Positions 59,061 through 64,000 of a stretch of DNA of 64,000 bases are shown in pieces (the first letter of the stretch is position 1; each line of letters begins with the position of its first letter). Below the pieces are notes generated by a model that saw only the letters and a program-made list of their open reading frames with translations, searched no databases and had not been told where the DNA came from. The translations under genes and the position numbers were made by a program. Location of the stretch: NCBI GenBank assembly GCA_963718695.1, contig OY970371.1:496001-560000 (forward strand), in the 5' to 3' direction. The DNA is from Manganitrophus sp963718695. Its GTDB lineage: Bacteria > Nitrospirota > Nitrospiria > SBBL01 > Manganitrophaceae.

Positions 59061-62000
59061 CGGTTCATCCCCGCGTCTGCGGGGAACACAACATGCGGAG
59101 ATCATCAAGAACAAGACACTCCGGTTCACCCCCGCGTGTGCGGGGAACACAAAGCCAGCTTAGTCCCTTCAACAATCAATAACGGTTCATCCCCGCGTGT
59201 GCGGGGAACACTTCCTGATGGTCTGGCCGGTAATGCGGATCTACGGTTCATCCCCGCATGTGCGGGGAACACGCCGGATGTTTCTCCGCGGTACTTGTGA
59301 TCGACGGTTCATCCCCGCATGTGCGGGGAACACGGATCTGGCTCCACCCTTCGCGCGGCAAAAGACGGTTCATCCCCGCATGTGCGGGGAACACGATCAG
59401 CTCGAAATCCAATCTCAGGAGATCGACGGTTCATCCCCGCATGTGCGGGGAACACGTCGCCGGCGGGCTGCTCGATCAGTCGGCCCTCGGTTCATCCCCG
59501 CATGTGCGGGGAACACATGTACTACGGGATGGATCTGATCATCCCGGCCGGTTCATCCCCGCATGTGCGGGGAACACCACTCCCGGCCGTCGAGGAGGCG
59601 GCCGGCGTTCGGTTCATCCCCGCATGTGCGGGGAACACGCCAAGTAGGATTCGAGCAGGTGGAGGGCCTCCGGTTCATCCCCGCATGTGCGGGGAACACT
59701 CCGGGGAAGATAAGATCATCGGCTTTAGGCGCGGTTCATCCCCGCATGTGCGGGGAACACCAGAAGGCGCTCTATTCCGTTGGGAAAAATGACGGTTCAT
59801 CCCCGCATGTGCGGGGAACACATTACTTAAAAGGTGAGTGGGCGACACGGCCCCGGTTCATCCCCGCATGTGCGGGGAACACATCGCTCGGGCACGAATC
59901 GAACCCCTCGGTAGCGGTTCATCCCCGCATGTGCGGGGAACACGTCCGAATGGTCGGCGATGAGATGCGGGCGCGCGGTTCATCCCCGCATGTGCGGGGA
60001 ACACCCAGCGCCAAGGTTGGAGAGGGTCTGCTGGATCGGTTCATCCCCGCATGTGCGGGGAACACGTCTCCGGCGTCGTCCGGTTACTTCACCATGACGG
60101 TTCATCCCCGCATGTGCGGGGAACACTAATTGACTCCTCGGTATTTATCGTTGCCGAACGGTTCATCCCCGCATGTGCGGGGAACACCGGAAGGGATCGA
60201 GTATCCTCTGGCGCTTTTACGGTTCATCCCCGCATGTGCGGGGAACACGACTTGCCGGGAAATGGTAATCGCATCCATCACGGTTCATCCCCGCATGTGC
60301 GGGGAACACCGTAGCGGGCACGGCCGCCGACTTTGAAGCCATCGGTTCATCCCCGCATGTGCGGGGAACACCGGTCCAATGTTCGGAGGGGAGATTGACC
60401 TTGCGGTTCATCCCCGCATGTGCGGGGAACACTAGACGATCGTGAGGTTGGGCTCCTCCCGGTACGGTTCATCCCCGCATGTGCGGGGAACACTTTTAAA
60501 AAGTCGATCTCCACGCTGGGGACCGCGGTTCATCCCCGCATGTGCGGGGAACACAGCCGAATGTTTCGGATAACAAACTCCCAACGCGGTTCATCCCCGC
60601 ATGTGCGGGGAACACTTGGGGGAGTCTCCCCCGCCTTTGTGGAAGGACGGTTCATCCCCGCATGTGCGGGGAACACTCCATTCTCCAAAATCTGACGCTC
60701 GATCAATGCGGTTCATCCCCGCATGTGCGGGGAACACGAAGGCGCATAAGTTACCTCGGCTCATTGTTCCGGTTCATCCCCGCATGTGCGGGGAACACCC
60801 GGCACAAATCAGGCAAAGGGATATGTAGACCGGTTCATCCCCGCATGTGCGGGGAACACTGCACCCGATCCCGTTAATCGTCGGCGTGAAGCGGTTCATC
60901 CCCGCATGTGCGGGGAACACGGTTTAAGAGATTGATCCAGGACCGGAAGCGTCGGTTCATCCCCGCATGTGCGGGGAACACTACAACAATTTTCAGGACG
61001 GCGGGTTTAGTGGCGGTTCATCCCCGCATGTGCGGGGAACACGGCCGCAGGGGGGCGCGGTGTCGCCGGACGGACGGTTCATCCCCGCATGTGCGGGGAA
61101 CACTTCTCCGGGGCGGTTGCGGGAATCAAGACGGCCGGTTCATCCCCGCATGTGCGGGGAACACCCGTTAATGAGGTTGGAGTGTCGAGCGTTTCCCGGT
61201 TCATCCCCGCATGTGCGGGGAACACGCCGGGCTCCCACGGCCGCGAGTCTCACCTCGCGGTTCATCCCCGCATGTGCGGGGAACACCCCTTTCCTATGGC
61301 CTGGACGATATTTTTAACCGGTTCATCCCCGCATGTGCGGGGAACACGTTCAAGGCCGCCATGCTGAAAATTGGGGGGTCGGTTCATCCCCGCATGTGCG
61401 GGGAACACTTTGTCTTTGCTCATTGGCTTTACTCCTATACCGGTTCATCCCCGCATGTGCGGGGAACACTTTGTCTTTGCTCATTGGCTTTACTCCTATA
61501 CCGGTTCATCCCCGCATGTGCGGGGAACACCTTCCGGGAGAGCCCCATAACCTCTTGGGCCTCGGTTCATCCCCGCATGTGCGGGGAACACTCAAAACGC
61601 CGGTCGATGAGCTCTTCAAAGGTCGGTTCATCCCCGCATGTGCGGGGAACACCTCTGCTCCACTGCATCCCAATCGATCTCAGACGGTTCATCCCCGCAT
61701 GTGCGGGGAACACTATACGGTGACGGCGCGGCAGGCGGTGACGGGCGGTTCATCCCCGCATGTGCGGGGAACACACTGCCACCGGCGCCGGAGCGGTTGC
61801 GCCCTTCGGTTCATCCCCGCATGTGCGGGGAACACGCCTCGGCGTAGGAGATCTCCCGCGCCGCCGTCGGTTCATCCCCGCATGTGCGGGGAACACACTC
61901 ACGCCAAGGCGATCGACTCGGCGGCGGCCGGTTCATCCCCGCATGTGCGGGGAACACGACCATGAGGAAGATGATCTTCTCCTTGACCCCGGTTCATCCC

Positions 62001-63421
62001 CGCATGTGCGGGGAACACGCCCTCGGCGGATCTGCGACACCGACCTATGCCGGTTCATCCCCGCATGTGCGGGGAACACGCTGGAGAACAAGCAGTTGCT
62101 GGAAGGGATTGCGGTTCATCCCCGCATGTGCGGGGAACACATCGCAGCCGTCGCACTCCGGATACCGGCCCACGGTTCATCCCCGCATGTGCGGGGAACA
62201 CGGAGGCGACCTCGGCGGCGATCTCCCGCCGGGCGGTTCATCCCCGCATGTGCGGGGAACACGCCACGGAGGTCACCTTCGCCTTCGATCAACCCGGTTC
62301 ATCCCCGCATGTGCGGGGAACACTTTTTCCGGCCGTTGTCTTTGCAGTAGGCGCGCGGTTCATCCCCGCATGTGCGGGGAACACGGGGAGATACCACGGC
62401 GCCGAGCAGCGTGACCCGGTTCATCCCCGCATGTGCGGGGAACACAAGAGACCCCGGCCGATGGTAAAACCGTCCGGCGGTTCATCCCCGCATGTGCGGG
62501 GAACACGGGTACAACACCCGCCCCCCGATGCTCTTCTGCGGTTCATCCCCGCATGTGCGGGGAACACACCGACAAGGCGGGCTTCAGCCTAACGCAGAGC
62601 GGTTCATCCCCGCATGTGCGGGGAACACTCCCCCGTCCCGATCCCGGCGATCTGCAGCGGCGGTTCATCCCCGCATGTGCGGGGAACACCGCATCGCTCG
62701 TCGCAATCCGCGCCGAGAGGTCGGTTCATCCCCGCATGTGCGGGGAACACGCGCCTGACAAGGAGGGGACAACCTCCCCCCTCGGTTCATCCCCGCATGT
62801 GCGGGGAACACGACATATTCAGCCGCACCGCCTGGATAAACGGCGGTTCATCCCCGCATGTGCGGGGAACACCACCCGGCCCCCAGCATCACGATCCGCA
62901 GCCGCGGTTCATCCCCGCATGTGCGGGGAACACGATTCTAAGGATCCGGCCGCTCTACAACCCCTCGGTTCATCCCCGCATGTGCGGGGAACACGACTTG
63001 CCGGGAAATGGTAATCGCATCCATCACGGTTCATCCCCGCATGTGCGGGGAACACTTAATCAGGCGGCCCGGGGCGGAGGGTCAACGCGGTTCATCCCCG
63101 CATGTGCGGGGAACACCTCGAAACACTCCTAAAAAGGGGAATTATATACGGTTCATCCCCGCATGTGCGGGGAACACGAATGGGGAAAGCTGACCAGTAG
63201 CACGGAGTTCGGTTCATCCCCGCATGTGCGGGGAACACTATCGTTGAAATCGAGCAGGCCGATCAGCGCGCGGTTCATCCCCGCATGTGCGGGGAACACA
63301 CGAAGATCCGCGCCAAGAAGGTTGGTGATACCGGTTCATCCCCGCATGTGCGGGGAACACTCGACTATCATCTAAATCCGATCTTTGGGGATCGGTTCAT
63401 CCCCGCATGTGCGGGGAACAC
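59061..63421 (-). CRISPR. Type I-E CRISPR array, 72 repeats and 71 spacers
   Basis: 29-bp repeats recur every 61 bp from 59061 to 63393 (start of the last). On the transcribed minus strand they read GTGTTCCCCGCACATGCGGG then GATGAACCG, a standard I-E repeat with a CCCCGC/GCGGGG hairpin. Spacers are 32 bp except the one at 60310-60342 (33 bp). The three leftmost repeats carry variants (GCGTCTGC, CACCCCCGCGTG, GCGTGTGC in plus orientation), marking the old, leader-distal end; from 59244 on they are uniform. Two spacers occur twice: 61409-61440 with 61470-61501 (adjacent), and 60249-60280 with 62995-63026. The leader and cas1-cas2 are at the right. Confidence 0.99.
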
Positions 63422-63509
63422 ACTTCCTGTATACGACTGAATTAATTAAAGAAAAAGAAACCGATAAAAGTTACCGCAAATTTGGCTAAAAAAACACGCC
63501 ATAACCAAA
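63422..63509 (-). promoter_or_regulatory. CRISPR leader
   Basis: The 88 bases between the newest repeat and cas2 are AT-rich (on the minus strand a T-rich stretch with TTTAATTAATTCAG ahead of the first repeat). By position and composition this is the leader holding the pre-crRNA promoter and the integration site. I could not pick out a convincing IHF site or promoter boxes. Confidence 0.75.
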
Positions 63510-63830
63510 CTATGTCCCGTCCTCTCCAAACTCGGCCTGCTGGCCCTCTTCCTTCGGAGGAAGGAAAGAAATCAGCTTGACACCATCCATTTCTTTTGGA
63601 ATGCGCCGATTGGCTCCGAAAGTTTCGAAGTCATATCCCGCCTCCGTGTTCGTCGTCCAAATCATGACGGCATTTCCGTCCTCCAGGCCGACTTTAACTT
63701 GGTTCCAAATCATCTCACGGACCTTCGTAGAAAGATCCCCGACATAAACACCTGCGCGTACTTCGATTAACCATACTGCAAGTCTGCCGCGCAAACGAGC
63801 AGGGGCATTTTCAAGCACGATGGCCAACAT
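63510..63830 (-). CDS. cas2: CRISPR-associated endoribonuclease/integrase subunit Cas2 (type I-E)
   Basis: Cas2 forms the spacer-acquisition complex with Cas1. From ATG 63830 the 106 residues read MLAIVLENAPARLRGRLAVW, then LIEVRAGVYVGDLSTKVREM, WTTNTEAGYDFETFGANRRI and KLISFLPP, the I-E (CasE-subtype) Cas2 pattern. A longer frame from 63923 would begin within cas1 coding sequence and is rejected. It overlaps the cas1 3' end by 20 bases, so the two are translationally coupled. The C-terminal tail (KEEGQQAEFGEDGT) is acidic. Confidence 0.96.
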   Translation of the reverse strand: MLAIVLENAPARLRGRLAVWLIEVRAGVYVGDLSTKVREMIWNQVKVGLEDGNAVMIWTTNTEAGYDFETFGANRRIPKEMDGVKLISFLPPKEEGQQAEFGEDGT

Positions 63831-64000
63831 CGCCAAGACTCTCCGTGTTTGGAATAGCGGGTTCGATTGCTTCCACATGCGGAGGAGGCAGCGGCAATCC
63901 TCCAGCGGAAAGAACTTCTTCAATAGTAGGAATTATTTTGGATAATAATTTCGTTTGCCGGAAGACATCTCGACACGAATGGCGGACCTTCATCTCGGAA
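63811..64000 (-). CDS. cas1: Cas1 (type I-E), C-terminal part only
   Basis: Only the last 62 residues fall in the window: KVRHSCRDVFRQTKLLSKII, PTIEEVLSAGGLPLPPPHVE and an acidic/Ala end. The RxxCRDxFRxTKLLxxIIPxIE pattern is the C-terminus of I-E Cas1 integrases. The frame is open at the window edge. The interference genes (cas3, cse1, cse2, cas7, cas5, cas6e) would be expected further right. Confidence 0.93.
   Translation of the reverse strand, partial: SEMKVRHSCRDVFRQTKLLSKIIPTIEEVLSAGGLPLPPPHVEAIEPAIPNTESLGDVGHRA

Noticed and set aside
59197..63375. Many plus-strand reading frames across the CRISPR array with recurring SSPHVRGT, FIPACAGNT and VHPRMCGEH elements
   Set aside because: They are translations of the 29-bp repeats in three frames; period 61 shifts the frame each unit. 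They are well-known annotation artefacts of I-E arrays.
63831..63923. 31-residue N-terminal extension of Cas2
   Set aside because: It is the cas1 coding sequence in another frame; MLAIVLENAPARLRG is the normal I-E Cas2 start.
1..64000. tRNA or rRNA genes
   Set aside because: Scanning by eye for T-loop GTTCGANTC boxes with matching acceptor stems found none I could support; a covariance-model search would be needed to exclude them.

Overview
The window is a GC-rich (about 60% by eye) bacterial chromosome segment that is dense in genes. The translation and housekeeping genes look Gram-negative: an FadL-type outer-membrane protein, lipoproteins and exported Fn3 proteins are all present. The overall mix is what I would expect in Nitrospirota or a neighbouring deep lineage: a Rossmann-GAF-GGDEF protein, a long class II aldolase, a type I-E CRISPR locus and cyclic-dinucleotide riboswitches. 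That placement is an impression, not a result.

Layout. 1-4.6 kb: two overlapping exported proteins, the first cut by the window edge and the second a PKD/LamG/Kelch lipoprotein. 4.7-6.2 kb: a methyltransferase and a D-amino-acid aminotransferase. 6.2-17.6 kb: a long plus-strand translation/RNA operon (rimP-nusA-infB-ylxP-rbfA-nrnA-truB-rpsO-pnp-M16 protease) with a good promoter, a leader hairpin followed by T's, and a long hairpin between rpsO and pnp. 17.7-19.1 kb: a minus-strand GGDEF protein. 19.3-20.3 kb: a scar of a type I restriction locus (hsdM and hsdS ends and a DUF1016 piece) carrying a REP-associated transposase and REP palindromes. 20.3-28.8 kb: a minus-strand run (mutS, lapA, HIT, udg, an unknown membrane protein, tsaE, nnrD, acpS, pdxJ) with palindromic repeats in its gaps. 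28.9-35.8 kb: a glycoside hydrolase, hemerythrin, DHH phosphoesterase, metallophosphoesterase, two DUF4864 proteins, ATP-grasp and NfuA; three of these are frameshifted.

35.8-46.2 kb is the most unusual part. Two genes for very large exported Fn3/DNRLRE proteins (about 1182 and 1251 aa) are each preceded by a consensus-like promoter and two tandem GEMM-I riboswitches. All four aptamers have A where the c-di-GMP class has G (Vc2 position 20), the change known to go with 3',3'-cGAMP sensing. The window's only GGDEF enzyme has Asn in place of the base-reading Asp, so a local cGAMP-type signalling circuit controlling giant surface proteins is a concrete, testable idea. The nearby frameshifted nrnA-like gene belongs to the family that clears the linear dinucleotide products.

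46.2-59 kb: DsbA-like, phosphoribosyltransferase, ABC-F, a broken AlkA-type glycosylase, aldo/keto reductase, a decayed region with a histidine-kinase tail, small exported proteins, a FadL-type porin, a DUF4412-like protein, a class II aldolase and a ThDP enzyme. 59.06-63.42 kb: a type I-E CRISPR array of 72 repeats, read on the minus strand from a leader at its right end, next to cas2 and the 3' end of cas1, which runs off the window. Five genes have single-base frameshifts in otherwise intact reading frames, so base-level sequence errors must be considered.
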